Under the pieces are notes generated by a model. The model saw only the letters and a program-made list of their open reading frames with translations. It was not told the DNA's origin and did not search any database. From Ricinus communis (Eukaryota; Streptophyta; Magnoliopsida; Malpighiales; Euphorbiaceae): a stretch of DNA of 64,000 bases. The stretch's first letter is position 1, and each line of letters opens with the position of its first letter. Both the position numbers and the translations under genes were made by a program. Below, one piece after another: positions 10,819-24,500 of the stretch. The stretch is from contig NC_063260.1 of the NCBI RefSeq assembly GCF_019578655.1, positions 23,212,888 through 23,276,887 on the forward strand, read 5' to 3'.

Positions 10819-13800
10819 TCAACCTCCAGAGTGGGAGACTGGAGTAGTTTCAAAGTGCCCAGCCTTAAATTCATGAATGTACTGTTGTGGCAAAGCATGC
10901 TCCACCTGCAAAAGAAAGACATTCATCCAGTATTTCATTGCTCATATAACAAGTACCAATTCTGCATACCACATTAGTGGACTACTAGATTGATATTTGT
11001 GGCAGCTTGTTTTCGGATATGTTTGTGACAAATTTTGTCTTATGAAACATTAGTGTGAATATAGCATTTCATTTCTGAAGTTATCAACATTTAGTATAAA
11101 ATTCCAGCTGCTTCAGTTGTTTATATTTGAGCTTCAGAAATGTCATGCTTCCAATTCCAAAGAAAAAGATAAACCAGGAAAAGATACATAAACCAGCAAA
11201 AGAAACTCAGTAATCTGGAAAATCGAGTTAGTTTTTCAATAATTAAGCATCAAGGAGGCAGAGTGGATCATCGATAAAACTTTTGAGAACAACAAATTAA
11301 AAACTTAAAAGCTTACCCAATCACCATCAGACTCTGCACCAGGTACCAAAACATTGATCTCACTTGACTTGGCAGTAGTTATGGATGCTCGCAAAGAATC
11401 TTTGCTCAAATATAATTGGCAACCTCCTGTGTTATCGACAGAAATTGTTGGAGCTGAACCCTAGAATGCAGCAAAAATTATGGAGGATCTCACTTAGATA
11501 TACTAGGATTTCACAAAACTAATCACAAATGATCATAATGATAGCAGTGTCCATATATGATTGGTATTTTAGAATTTAGATACATGATATTCTAGACAAG
11601 CTAAGAATCTATATGGACAATAAAATAAATAAGTACCTGACATTGCACCTCCACGCCACTGCAATTCACAATCTCACAAGCAGCCACCACATCCTGTTTA
11701 TTAAGTCAAGAGCATAGAATCAGTGATCATCCAACCTAAAAATGTATAGTTCTACCACAGCAGTATAAATACTCCCATCATTTTCTAAAATTTTAAGATC
11801 TTTCATACTAACCAAAAATACAACTCCCATCTTAGTGCATTTATCAACTGTTATATTGTTGACCTTCCCTGAGAATCATCAGAATCAAAATTAGATCGCT
11901 GAGCTGTCCTGAACAGAAACATAATGTAGATCCACAGATACATAGCACAAGTTCACATATGCTTAGAATGATTAGGGTGAGTAATCGTGCTTGTAAGACC
12001 ATTAAAAAGTTACCTTGAATCTGCAAAACAGAATCTTTGCATCCATAAATATACACAGACTGTTTTGAATCACAGTCATCAATCACTAAATTCTTTCTTC
12101 CAATCTGATTCTCCACAACCCACCTGCATGAAGAAAGAGGCAGTACAAACAAACATTACAAATCAACATGACAGCTCAAATAGAATAAAACCAAAATATA
12201 AGCATGACGAGGCATACTCACTTGCGACCCATTTGAAGCTCAAGTTTTGGAGGTCCAGCTTTAGAGAAAGAAGGTGAACTAGTACGTCCTCCTTTATCAC
12301 TGACACCAACCACACCAGTTCTATCTGCATGGTTCTTCGTCTTCATATCATCCGTAACCTTTTTCAGACCTAGGAGGCAAAAGTTACATCAGAACAGCAA
12401 AAAAAGAACACTGTTAAGGAAAAAAGAGAAGGTTTTATTTATTCTGAAATGAAAGTACCTGAAGTGACAGACTTGTTTGAGTTGATTTCTTGGAAAACAG
12501 CAGCCATCCCTTGTTTTGGCTTTGACGATGAAGGTTGCGAGGATTCAGTACTGAAGAGAGAAGCTGGTGGAGGAGGTGGAGGAGCAGGAGCACTTGGTGC
12601 AGGAGCTTTAGATGGAGCAGAAGTTGGTGCTTTGCCAGTAATCCCCCATGTTGGACCCAGGGGATAATGACTCTTCACATAATCCCTCAAACCCGGTACA
12701 TATAGCTCCTTCATGGCTTTGGCCCACTCAACATGATTTGGGTCTTTGCTTTTGTACTCCACAAGAACCTGAATGTTGCAATGGAAAATATCAGCTATGA
12801 GACTGCTATTTTTTACTATTTAAATTGAATAACTTTTCTTATGTGGAATCAGATCAAAGAAGCAAAGCATATTGGCTAAATTACCCTCACTCTGGATTTT
12901 GGCCTTAATATCACTAATGTCCCTAAAATTCAATTTGTAACACTAAACTGCATATGAACTTTAATTTTAGTATCACAAAAATCATTAATACCGGTTACCA
13001 ACAAGAGACCACAGGAATAATGACATTACGTACATGTGTAAAATAATTTATTGTAATTTTTTTTGAAATACATGTCATTTTATCATTAAAATTGATAAAC
13101 TAAAATGTAATTTTTCATATATCTTCTAACAAATTGAATCTCTCTCTCTCTCTCTCTCTCTCTCTAACCCATCTAAACTTCTCCTTCTCCTTCTTCTTCT
13201 TCTTCTCTCTCTCTATTTTCATATCAAGCCCTCAATTGACAATCTTCAAATATGTATATATGAATCCCATCCCATAACAATTCTTAAACTATAATGATAA
13301 AAAAAATTGGTGGGTGGAGCTTTGATCAATAGAGCTTCAGCCAGTGTAGGTGAAATTTCGATTCTGATGGTGGAGCTTCAATTTGTGAGCTGCTGTTGTC
13401 ATTATACAACTTTTGGTGGTGGTAGATCTCCTAGTGGAGCTTCGATTTCCACTCTAACATACTTGATAACGTTGTCGATTGTCGTAGATTCACTGTTGGT
13501 GATGCCGGTTGATGTTTCGCTGGTGGAGAAGGTTTGGTTATTGAGACTAGTTGTTTTTGAAGGAAATTGATGATGGACGTTCCGGTTGTGGAGTTGATGT
13601 TTTGGTGGCAGTGGTGGAGCTCCAGTGGTGGGGAAAATTTTGTTAGAGGCAAAGTTGCAGAACAAAACATTCTCTTTTTGTGTTGTATTAGAAAGAAAAT
13701 AAATCAAAGTTAAGAGATTTGAATTTAATGTTTGGCTGTTAGATGTGAGTTTGAACAAAGGCCTGAAATGAAGGAAAAGAGAAATGCTTTTGATAAAATG

Positions 13801-15726
13801 AAGAAAGTTAGATGTGTATTTTGTTTCTTAATGTTTAGTCAGTGTGAATTTGTAGGAATTAGAGTTCTTTAATGCAAGTTAGAGAGAAAATGAAAGGAAA
13901 ACTGCATTTTTGTCCATAAATCTCTAATCTATTTAATTTTAGTCCATTAAATGATGACATGGCATGTTATTTAAATTACAAATACATGTGCACCGCATCA
14001 TTATTTCAGTGGCCTCTATCGCAAAACAGTATGAAGGACTTCTATGATATCGAAATTAAAATCCAGGTTCTTTAATATTACAAATTGAGGTTTAAAGACG
14101 GTGGTGATATTAAGGCCAAAAGTCTAGGGACAATGAGGGTAATTTAGCCCACATGTTGCAGCGGCAGCATCAAATTCAATATTCAAATAGCATATTGCGA
14201 TAAATGTATCAAGATTCGATACTCAAACTAACAGATATAGCTTCACAATTAGGCTCTAATTCTTTAAATTCTTTTTGCTATAATTTTTCTAAGTGACTAT
14301 CAAGATATAAGATGCTCAACGATGCTATACATGAATAACATTTTAACAAACAAAATAAAATTAAAGAAAAATAATCTGCAGGTTTATGTTTCAATTCATA
14401 GGCACACTTGCCAATCATCTACTGGTTCACATTTTTGTTCTCCATCTTAAGCGATTAGAACATGTCTACAAAGTGACAGTTTCCCTAAGATGATTGTTGG
14501 ATTCTAATAAATATATGAAGTACCTTATTGTTGTAAAATTCAGCCATTTGCCAACTCTCTTCCACATGTGCAATAGGCATGCTCATACCTTAAATGAGAA
14601 GGAGACATATCTATATCAACTACTATAGAATAAAAACTCATATGCTATCAGAATTTCAACCAAAAAAAAAAAGCAACAGAACCCTCACTTACCACAATCT
14701 TTTCCTGTATAAGCAATCCACGCTAAAGCTGTGAGACTATCAGCAGCAGATTTCAAGTGATTAAAGAAATCAGATCTCCTCCCTTCTGTCATTGCAGTTG
14801 CTTTCATTATAACTTCATTCAATGGCTTAAGAAATTCCGCCAACCCCGCAAGCTCAGGTTTCTGCACCAATGAAATTAAACCATCTGACATCACCGACAA
14901 TGGACATGGAGAATCAAAAGAAGAAGGGAAGGACACAACCAATCTTATTACATCTATATTGCCATGTTTTCTGTTTCCCTTTATTTCATTTTAGTGTCCT
15001 AATTCAATAATTACAACATCAACAGACAGCGGAAAAATTGATGCAAAATTCAAGACTAAGTCAATGCCACACTTCCAAAGAATAAAAAACACATAACCAA
15101 GTAAAGATCTTCTCATTCTAAGTCTGACATAGTAATTCAAAATCCTAACACAAACAGATAAATAAAGAAAAGATGTCCCTTGTGATATATCATTGAATTG
15201 AATTCATTAATTTTCGTATCAGATAAATATAAGATCCATATTATTAAGTTATCCATGCGAATACTCTAAATCAAACTCATATAAAATTCGCTAAAAAAAT
15301 TCGCATTTTATTCATTGTAAACACTAATAACATGAACCTCATAATGTGACAAACTATATTATTCATAGCATTAATTAGTTAAGCAAATAATTTCGTCCTT
15401 CAAAATGGAAAAGAATAAAATAAAATCAAATCAAAAGTGAATACCTGAGTTTGTTTAGCTTGAATAAGAAGCTGTTTTAGAGCACTAAAAGCTTCTTGCA
15501 CAATCTTGGTAACATCCAAAACTTGTCCTCCAATTTTCTCAGCAGCATTCCAAAGCCTACCTAAGTACTGACCTATGAAATCATCAAACGCTACAATTGA
15601 TGGATCCGATGCTGCCACATCAGCTCCACTAAAATCACCAACGGCACCTCCTCTAAATCCCGACGTCGATAGCGCCTCCAATCGCGCCACCGCTGATTCC
15701 AGCCTCGCTACTAACTTTTCCTCCAT
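10819..15726 (-). CDS. CAP1: adenylyl cyclase-associated protein (CAP/Srv2), actin monomer recycling
   Basis: Ten minus-strand exons: 15726-15445, 14861-14693, 14588-14524, 12768-12459, 12369-12222, 12123-12014, 11868-11813, 11693-11637, 11460-11317 and 10905-10819, giving 475 residues. The protein starts MEEKLVARLESAV, the oligomerising N-terminal motif. The helical folded domain extends to about residue 210 and includes AEFLKPLNE and YPLGPTWG. A proline-rich segment (about 223-241, six consecutive P) comes next, then a WH2-like region (KQGMAAVFQEIN) and the beta-helical CARP domain with KQSVYIYGCKDSVLQIQG. It ends ETTPVSHSGG. CAP speeds ADP-actin nucleotide exchange and works with ADF/cofilin in the cytosol. 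The model matches the plant family at full length. From memory the Arabidopsis orthologue is At4g34490. A transposon-like element occupies most of intron 3. Confidence 0.97.
12874..14149. mobile_element. long-TIR (Mutator-like) element in CAP intron 3
   Basis: The two ends are inverted copies. The left end reads GGCTAAATTACCCTCAC and the complement of the right end reads GGCTAAATTACCCTCATTG; GGCCTTAATATCAC follows in both. Imperfect inverted similarity then continues for about 150-200 bp through CAATTTGTAA, TTTAATTT and AATAATGA blocks. Long terminal inverted repeats suggest a Mutator-like element. The putative target duplication is degenerate (agcatatt and cacatgtt, 5 of 8). The interior (about 13280-13760) is less AT-rich and has open frames on both strands but no transposase I can recognise, so it is probably non-autonomous. 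Confidence 0.7.
13139..13165. repeat. (TC)n microsatellite
   Basis: About 13 TC units inside the long-TIR element, followed by further CT-rich and CTT-rich sequence to about 13213. Confidence 0.9.
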
Positions 15727-18098
15727 GTCCCCAAACAATGAACTTCCCTCTCTTTATCTATATAAATATAATATAAATCCAATGGCTTGCTATATATATG
15801 AAGTTTTTTTTTTTTTTTTTCTTTTGGTCCTAGTTAGAACAGATCTGGAGTGTGTGGTTGCCTTATGTGCTGATTAAATGCGGAACATTTCTTTTTCCTT
15901 TCTTTTTTCTTTTATTTGTTTTGCTTTTTGTATATTGATGTGAAAGAGACGCCGAAAGTGAGCAAGGGCCGGGGAGAGAGATGTAATTTTGAGCCTCTGT
16001 CAGGTTAAGAGAGTGAAAAGGAGCGGAGTGGGAGCGATGTGGAGATGACACGTGTAGCTTACAGAGAAAGTGTTGGCTGTTCTTGCGATGTGGAAACACA
16101 TGTTCAAGTTTTGATCTGTTTTTAAGTGGAAAAATGGTAATGACAGTTCGAGTGTTTGAATTTTGAAAGGGGTCGTTCTTCGGTATACCATGAATATTTT
16201 TAATTATAACAAAATTAAAAATCTGAGTAACCCAGTTGCACCAAATTGAAGTTGAGGGACTTAGTTCCGAGATTACATAACTTCAGGGACTCAAATATGT
16301 TTTTCGCTTTTAGGCATTAACTAGATCAGATCCTTAAGAGGATTACTTGAGCCCAAACACATCAAATAGGCCGTGATGAAGCCCATCATCATGGCCTATT
16401 TGAAAAGCAAAATGAGATGGGGCAAATGTATAATTATTCGCAATATTTTTAAGCATATTTTTATTTCATTTTTATAACAATAAAATTAAATGTGATGGTA
16501 ATTAAAAATAAATATTTAAAAGGATGTGCTAGTTTCTATAAAAATTTCTTACGCGGCAAAAGAAATGAAATGAAATAATATTTTAGAAATAAGATTTTTA
16601 TTCCATTTTGAGGTAAATCAATTCAAATGAGGCCAATGGATTGGGGCAGCCATGAGACACATCGTCATCATTGTTAGAATTTGTTCTTCCATTTTATCCC
16701 ATTTTCCACTTGTGGGGAAAACATATGATTTCGTTTTACTGCACGAGAAAACGTCTTGATTGGGATGCACTCAATGTTCACAATGTGGCATGAACGAGAC
16801 TCGAAAAGGATTATCGACTTCTGCGAGGCGGCCATGACATGAGTGTTTTTAATAACAGAATTAGCAATTTTAAGGACATTTGAGGCTAATTTATGGTCTG
16901 AAAAGGGCCAATCCATGATACTACCACTAGTCTCATAACAAAGGAAACTTATTGCTGTCTCACTTCTTGAGAAATTCTTTCAAAAATTTAATTTCCATCT
17001 TGGGATAACAACCATTCTTGGTTTCTCATATATAATATTGAAATTGAGTTTATATATATATTCGAATTTTTTTTCTATCTGATGGTTTGGGGATTTAATT
17101 TTTAATTCCCTTTAGCACATATATAATTGTGTATTTTCCTTCAGGAAAAGAAAAAAACTACTGCTATAACAGCAATAGCAGATAGATTTATTAAGCTCTG
17201 TCAAACATTTTCTTGAGTTTCTCAATACATAATTGCACTTGCACATGCACATGCACACTGACTGGCTTTAAAAGGAGCACAGGTGCTGATGCCATCATCC
17301 TCAACGGTTAGGCCTGGTGAGTGGGTGATGCAGGAGTGGGTATTACGTAATTGCAGCAAACTAGAAGTGGAGGACAAAGCAACAACCATTATAGCAATAA
17401 TGCAGTAAATGCACCAAATCCACATATTAGTGAAAGCAACAGAATTGCTACCATGCATGATGAGCAAGGTATCATATACGATTCACCTTTGGTGCTCTTA
17501 TCCGGCTGAATGTTGAAGCTTTTTGCTTCTTTCTTTGTCCCTTAAAAAACCAGCCATCTCGCTTGACTAAATCAGGGTGCTTGGAGTCAAATGTCGTCCC
17601 ATGTCTATGGCAAAGTTATAAATTGCGAGGGAAAGAAAAAGGACAGCCAGGCTGCGTAGCTTAAAACATCTCATTAACTTACATGTCGCATATCTGCATT
17701 GCATACATTTACAATTTGTTAAAAATTAAGTAGTCATGGTGTTGAATTGCCAGGAAGAACACTAGAGTAGAAAAAAAAATGAAGATGATTTTCATTTAGA
17801 ATCTGAATGAATGAAAAAGAAAAGGGTTTTCATTATCAACATCGCCAAATAGTTCGGGTGATTTTACAAAAAGATTCTGATCTGATAATCATAACGAGGA
17901 AGCTGAGATTTCACATACCAAATATAACTTCATATTTACAAGACTCATTTTAACTGTAAGAGCAAAATGGAGACTTTTCCAAGGGGGTAAAAAAGTAATA
18001 TATGCACATTGAATCGGCTTTGATTATACTAAATAGTAAAAATTATGCTACAAAATAATTGGAACTCAGGAACTATTTATTCTTCAGATCCGCAACAA
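15727..18098. other. intergenic region upstream of CAP
   Basis: About 2.4 kb. It contains the CAP promoter (TATA-like AT stretches at 15750-15800 and a G-box near 16050) and, at the right end, probably the 3' UTR of the kinase gene. A short minus-strand open frame at 17467-17222 has a hydrophobic N-terminal segment but no recognisable family. Nothing else is supported. Confidence 0.5.
16048..16055. promoter_or_regulatory. G-box/ABRE-like palindrome ACACGTGT
   Basis: Palindromic ACACGTGT about 320 bp upstream of the CAP start codon. It is the core recognised by bZIP and bHLH factors. Motif match only. Confidence 0.35.
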
Positions 18099-21000
18099 TC
18101 ATCTTTGCCGTGCATCACTTCCTCCAGCATGTTTGATTGGATATGGAACTTTGTTGGACTCAACTGCATAAGAAGGGGAACGATCTTTGTCTCTAGCTGA
18201 TCTGAGTTCCTGCCGAGGAAAAGAGTAAATAAATCGGATTTATCCAGGAAAAGAAGAAAGGAAATTTCGCAAAATAACTGATGATTTCTTAATAAAATAA
18301 AAATTTACTCGGCATGATGTCACGCATTAAAGTTCCAGAATATAAATGGATGGCAATATTAGGTATCAACCATGCTGCGAATTAAACATTCTGAACTTGT
18401 TTCATGTATGCTACTGATGTCGGTTTAGTTCCCAAAGCAAAAGATAAAAGTTAGCAACAAGTTTAAACAGCGAAGGATTGTTAATTTGGAAGTGGAGAAC
18501 TAAATAACAGCAACTTAGAGGAGACATAGAAGGCTTCTACAAGTAAGAGTACAAGGGCAAACACAGTTTGTGGCAATTAAGGAACTCCGAATATAAATTC
18601 TCATCTATCAAGGAAATGAACAAGTAAAATCACTGATGCCAAAGTGGCAACCTTTGAGCATATTTTACTGCAACAAATCAAAACTGATGCATTAAAAGAC
18701 TAAAACTTTGAAATGCAGTAATGTATTATATATGCAGTACATGTAATACAGAGAAATGTTAGGTAAAAAGTCAATTGCCAACTGCCCGACCAGAATGCCA
18801 GGCAACAACTAATCTGACAATATGAGCACCTAGCACAAATCCATTAAAATCAAATTTCTAATGAAATACTTGTGAAACCAAACAATGCTACAAGACAGGT
18901 TCCAAGTAACATTAGTTGAACATAACATTATGAAATTAGTTGATACAAACAGGTTAAGCATTACAGATCAATTTTATTCACGGACAAAAGTTCTAGAAGT
19001 ACTTACAGTACGAAATGGAAAGTCCTCTGCCTCAAGCATATGGACAACTTGCCCCATCTTTGGTCGCTTATTGCCATCCAAATCTATACATCTAAGACAA
19101 ACCAGCATGGCTCGTTTAATAGCTCTTACAGAAGGCTGAACTTCAATTAGAGGGTCTAAAACTTCTTCTCCATGACGACTTGCTACCATTCCTTTAAACC
19201 ATTCAACCAAGTTCATCTGAATAAATTCAATGGAAACAGTGAATTAGGACAGTGTCTCTTTATATATGTGCAATAAAAGAAACCTTGATAATCACCTCTC
19301 CAGCTGGTCTGGAGTAATCAATTGGGCTCCTTCCTGTAATCATCTCCATAAGAAGAATTCCAAAACTATACACATCGCTCCCCTCATTTAGCATCCCTGT
19401 GCTTGCATAATCAGGAGAAACATATCTGTAGCAAAATGATAACAGGTTTACTGTTAAGGCATGTGAAAGAAATACATCTCCAAATTTGAAGTTTCATTAG
19501 CTCATTATTTGACATGAGTTCGGGGATTTGAGAGAATACGAACCCAAATGTTCCCATAACACGTGTAGTGACATAGCTTGAATCAGAACCCAAGAGCTTG
19601 GCTAGTCCAAAGTCTGAGACCTTTGGGTTCCAATTTTTATCCAGAAGTATGTTGCTGGATTTGACATCACGATGCACAACTTTGGGCTCTAAACCTTCAT
19701 GCAAATAGGCTAGCCTGCGGCAGAGACAAGAACTAAAAATTTCAAGAAGAAAAAGGACGGAGTAATATATCACATAGAAAAAGAAATTGTAATAGAAGAA
19801 ATAAAGAAGTTCCTTTTAACTCATGTTAACATATTAAAACCAACACTAATGGCACCATTTGTGACAAAAAACTAGCAAATAATAAGGGCTAATGGGTAGA
19901 AGAATATGCACCCTTTTGCTGTCCCAATGGCAATCTTCATTCTAATATCCCAGGTCAGAGGACTAACAGGCCCTACATCCCCATGTAACCACTGCTCCAA
20001 ATTGCCATTATCAACATATTCATAAACAAGCATCCTGCACAACCAATTAAAGTGCCCATTAACAAAAAGAAAAACAATTCTCATTACAAGTGCACAAAGC
20101 TAAGCTGACATTTAATAAATTACCTACGAGCACCTTCTGCACAATACCCAATTAGACCCACCAAGTTCTTATGCCTTACTTTTCCAATTGCTTCAACTTC
20201 CACCCTGAACTCCTTCTCTGCCTGACCCCTACAAACACAAAATTCACAGCATATCAAGGTAATATTTTTTTAGTGATAAATATCATATAAGGAAGCCTCT
20301 GAATTACAGCGTTCATGTCGCAATAAATTAGCAGTTTTTCTTTCCACATTGGCTTCGACCTTGACTAACATTGTTTACTAAGAGACAAGTAGTGATCCAA
20401 TGGCTACTATAATAGCTAGAATTAGTGTTTAACCAAGTCAAAGAAAAACAACAATAATAAATGACTCTGTAACCATAATTTATTTTCAGGAAAAATAAAT
20501 GATAGTTTATACTTATTTTCAGTTACCCCGTAATCCCAATTGAGCACGCAATTTGCAAGTCATTTTCATGAAATTCTAGGAAAAAAAGTTATAAAATGAA
20601 TAAAGTGACGATGAAAATAAAGTAAAAGAAAAGTAAAAAGCTCCTATCCTAAACTATATATAGCGTTAAAATAAGTTAAAGAAAATACGATATGGACCAT
20701 GAGGTAATAAAAATGGAAAAGGGTACAAAAGAGAGATAAATTAAAAGAACAACTCCAAGATCTACATCTACCTTTCCTAGAACTGGTACTCTTTCTGGAA
20801 AACACCATCTGGCTACCGACACAGGTACCCTTATCTATTCAGATCATAAATCGCTTAGTTCAATTAAAATTTACCATGGCAGCATTGCTGCGATGGTTAA
20901 GAAAGGAGTAAAAATTTTGGTTAAATGCTTAAAATTACGGTAAATTTTGATTACTCACTTGTTATTAAGCAAACTCTTAACAGCAACCACGGAGCCATCC

Positions 21001-21551
21001 TCCAAAACACCTCTGTAAACGACACCATATCCACCTTCACCGATTACATTGTCCTCGGAAAACCCACGTGTCGCAATCTCCAGCTCCTTTAAACTATACC
21101 ACCGGCCCCACCCAATATTCTGTTGCAAATCCACCGACGACGAGACGTCACTACCACTCGCGCTACAAGACACGTCATCTTCACTCTCTCCACTCTTCTT
21201 CTTCTTCTTCTCATTTTTCTCTTCTCCGATCTCAACAACAACAGCCTCAATTATCTCATTCTTCTTTAATAAATTTATTCCTTCTTTCTCTTTACGATCC
21301 AAAGCTTTAATTTCTACGATTTCTTTTGAAACTAACGGGATCATACCTGAGCTCTGTTGGGCTAGCACTTTATTACGTTTTTTTTTAGTCTGTTTCAAGC
21401 GGATGCATATGAAAATCAGAAGGAAAACTAAGAGTAAAGATATTAAAATAATTGCGATTATAACGTAGAGTTTTAAATTTAGAAATGATGTTTTTGAAAC
21501 GAGTTTTTGAGGTAAAGAGGTGGTGGTGGTATCGGAGCCGGAGACCGACAT
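18099..21551 (-). CDS. membrane-anchored receptor-like serine/threonine kinase (At4g34500-like)
   Basis: Seven minus-strand exons: 21551-20959, 20228-20124, 20034-19912, 19714-19544, 19425-19296, 19216-19007 and 18209-18099, giving 480 residues. There is a short N-terminal segment without an ectodomain, one membrane helix (about 28-50), and a basic, Glu/Lys- and Ser-rich juxtamembrane region. The kinase domain has GEGGYGVVY (171-179), catalytic Lys192 in [11 protein letters not shown] with Asp290, and DFG Asp308. The P+1 region reads SPDY (334-337) instead of the common SPEY/APEY, so the glutamate of that motif is Asp336. The C-terminal tail is short and basic. All core catalytic residues are present, so an active kinase is expected. 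Its ligand or partner is not evident from sequence. From memory it resembles Arabidopsis At4g34500, next to CAP1 there as here. Confidence 0.95.
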
Positions 21552-24500
21552 CGGTTGGTTTCCGGAGAAAACTGGAAATTATTTAGGGAAAATGAGAGTG
21601 TTTGGAGGTAATATGTAGGAAAATGCTTAAGAATTTGTAAGGGTTTTGGGGGTCTCGGTAAAAGTTAAGAACGGAATGAGAGGGGAAAACAAACAAACAA
21701 AGAGAGTGCGTTTTCAACGGATACAAGTAACAAAAAGTACAGGCAAACGTAGCGAAGAAGAAGAAGACAAGTTGAAAGGATGAGTTGTGAGTTCTTACAT
21801 CTTGGGTCTGGAATTGCAGTTTATTACTAGGATGCCACTGATCAGTGGGCACTGTGCTCCGTATTTTTGGACAAACAGCAGCATTGTGACACTTGTCCCT
21901 ATAATTTTCTTTTTTGAATTTGTATTCTTTTTTATTTTATGAGAGAGCCATTTACACAATTATTGAAGAACTGCTAAGAAAAATATATTTTTATTATTTA
22001 AGTTAGATTTTAAAATGTATAAAAATTAATTACTTCATATTTAATTGATAAAAAATATAAATTTGTTTTTAAAGAAGTCATAAATGTAAAGAAAGAGGAA
22101 TCATATTTTAAATTAAATAAATTAATATAGATAATTTTTAAAAAAATTAACTAGATGCAACATTAATAGATTAAGATGTTTTTAGAGAAAAAAAAAATAG
22201 CCCATAATATTTTTAGAAAAAATAAATTATTTAAATAATTTTTATGATCCTAGAAATTTGAGTATTTAATATTTAGTGTATTAGTCTTTAGTACGAAGCC
22301 CGATAAGAAGTTGACTTGAATAAGTTGTAATTATCTAATTCGAATTTTATTTATTTTTCCAATTTGTTGTCATCAGTGGGTTGACTAAAACGTATATTTG
22401 ATGGATCAACAGCTGTTTTTCATTTACGTTAGTGTGGCAATAGCAAATTCTTCCACACTACTGGATGAACTGCGAGATGTATTACTACCGCATCAATGGG
22501 CAGTGCTGTTCTTGGTTTTTGATGAGATGAGATGGTAATGTGAGTGAGAATAGTGGTCAATTCTCAGTCCACCATTCGGAGGGCGGTCAGACTTTGCTTT
22601 AATTATATTTCCATTCCATTCATTGGCTTATATTTTCTTTCTCTTTGCTTTTACTATGATTTTGATTTTGATTTTGATTTTGAAAGGAGGGTTTTGTGAG
22701 TAAATGATTAAGAAGGGCTGAAAACTATGGAGGATACGCCTAAAATTAACAAAACAAAAACTTCGTATCTGATGTGGGTGGGGCAATAAAAGCTACAGCT
22801 AGCATTGGCAAAATAAAGACCTGGACAATGACTTTAATATTTGAACATCAATTTTACTGTTCCTTCCTTCTCCAATTGTTAGGCTTGCTTGCTTGCTTAA
22901 GTAGGCTTTCCCTTTGGCAAAAAAATCAAAAGAGTTGTTTTGTTTCGAGTTTTCTTGATTTGTTGCTGATGGCGAGTTCTTGATCTCTTGACAATTCTGA
23001 TGTACTGTTTGCTTTTTCTATGAAATTAAATGAAGTTGATGGCGTTGGGCAATGAAAAGAATACTTATAAAACTAATCATTAAGATTAGAAAAATAATAA
23101 AACTCTTGGTTTCCAAGTTTCTTAATTTGGAACAAAACATTCATTAACATCTTAATCTTTCACTAGCCAGTTGAGACAAGACAATCTTAGAATTTGGTTC
23201 CCAAGTTTCAACAACATATATATCCCCTTTGCCCATAACCAATAGGACATCTTACGTAGAGCACAAAGAAACTGAAAAACTGTCGCAAAATTAGAACTAC
23301 TAGCTACTCGTCCACATCACATGTCATTTGTCTTAACCAGGTCGCATGTGAATGTCAAATGTAACTCGTTACCTAATGCTTTTTGTCAAGTTCCCTCCAA
23401 AGTGATCGTTTATGTTCTGCTTAAATAATGTTTAATGTGATTTGTAGAGATCGGCACCCAAAAATAAATATTATAAATATGACTTGTTTGCTCAAAAACA
23501 TACCTTTTTGTTTGAAACTCTGATGCTACCCTTTCTTTTAACATAATATTGGATGAGTTTTGCTATATGTAGAGATCAGCCAAGTCTGATTTATGTAATA
23601 TAAAACTAATTAATTACTTCCCATTTTATATTTTTCAAAGCAAATGTGGAATACGTTTCACATAGTCTGCTGATGAAAAACAGAGTCCCATGCAATCCTC
23701 TACGGAATTTGGGCTTATTGTAAAATCGGGGCGAATTGAGGTCATTTTGTACTTTATGACATATGGTCCTACAATGGTAAATCTTGCCAGCAAAAATGGA
23801 CCTATCTTATAAGACAATATTGAATGGTAGGATCCGGGAAAAACATTAATTATTAATCGGCAAAAACCGTGAGGTTTTTACTTTTTAGTGATTGGAATTA
23901 TTATTTGGTATTTCTTTCCTTTATTTATTTTTTGCTAAAAGGTGTATATATGGTATGTTGATATTTGATGCAATTAAGGAAGGAGCGTCAGTTGTATGCC
24001 TAACTAGCCCTCCCCTGCTGACTCGCCATTCCTTTTCTTTTATTCATTTATTTATCTTTTGCATTTATGAATCTCTATGGCTTGGGAAATTGATGGGACT
24101 TCAAAATTTTTATTTTGTTGAGAAATTAATGTCACTTTTTTAAATCAAAAGAAATGAGTCAAAGGAATTTTTTGAAATTTTTAATATTAATATTTAATTT
24201 AATACTAGTAATGAAGTACTATTCCAATAATTTTTATATAACTCCATATTCAAATTTGTAATTTAACAGTGGCAGAATTTCTATAATTTTATTAATTTAA
24301 AAAAATAAAAAGTGACAATTTTTATCTTTTGAAAGGATATTAAAATAGAATATTATTACATGAAAAAAATATAAAATGAAAAGAATATATGGTTATTGTA
24401 GAAGGTATAAAAATGATCTCAAATGTTGTACTGAAAATAATGAATACAGATAGTAGTTTAATGAAATCATTAATCTTGTACAGGTTGTTAAAATTATTAA

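Noticed and set aside
13307..13758. Overlapping open frames on both strands in CAP intron 3
   Set aside because: They lie inside the transposon-like element, match no protein I know and show no codon bias, so I do not call them genes.
16210..16320. Transposon-like phrase with GGGACT repeats upstream of CAP
   Set aside because: Only one end of a possible element is visible; no inverted partner or flanking duplication was found.
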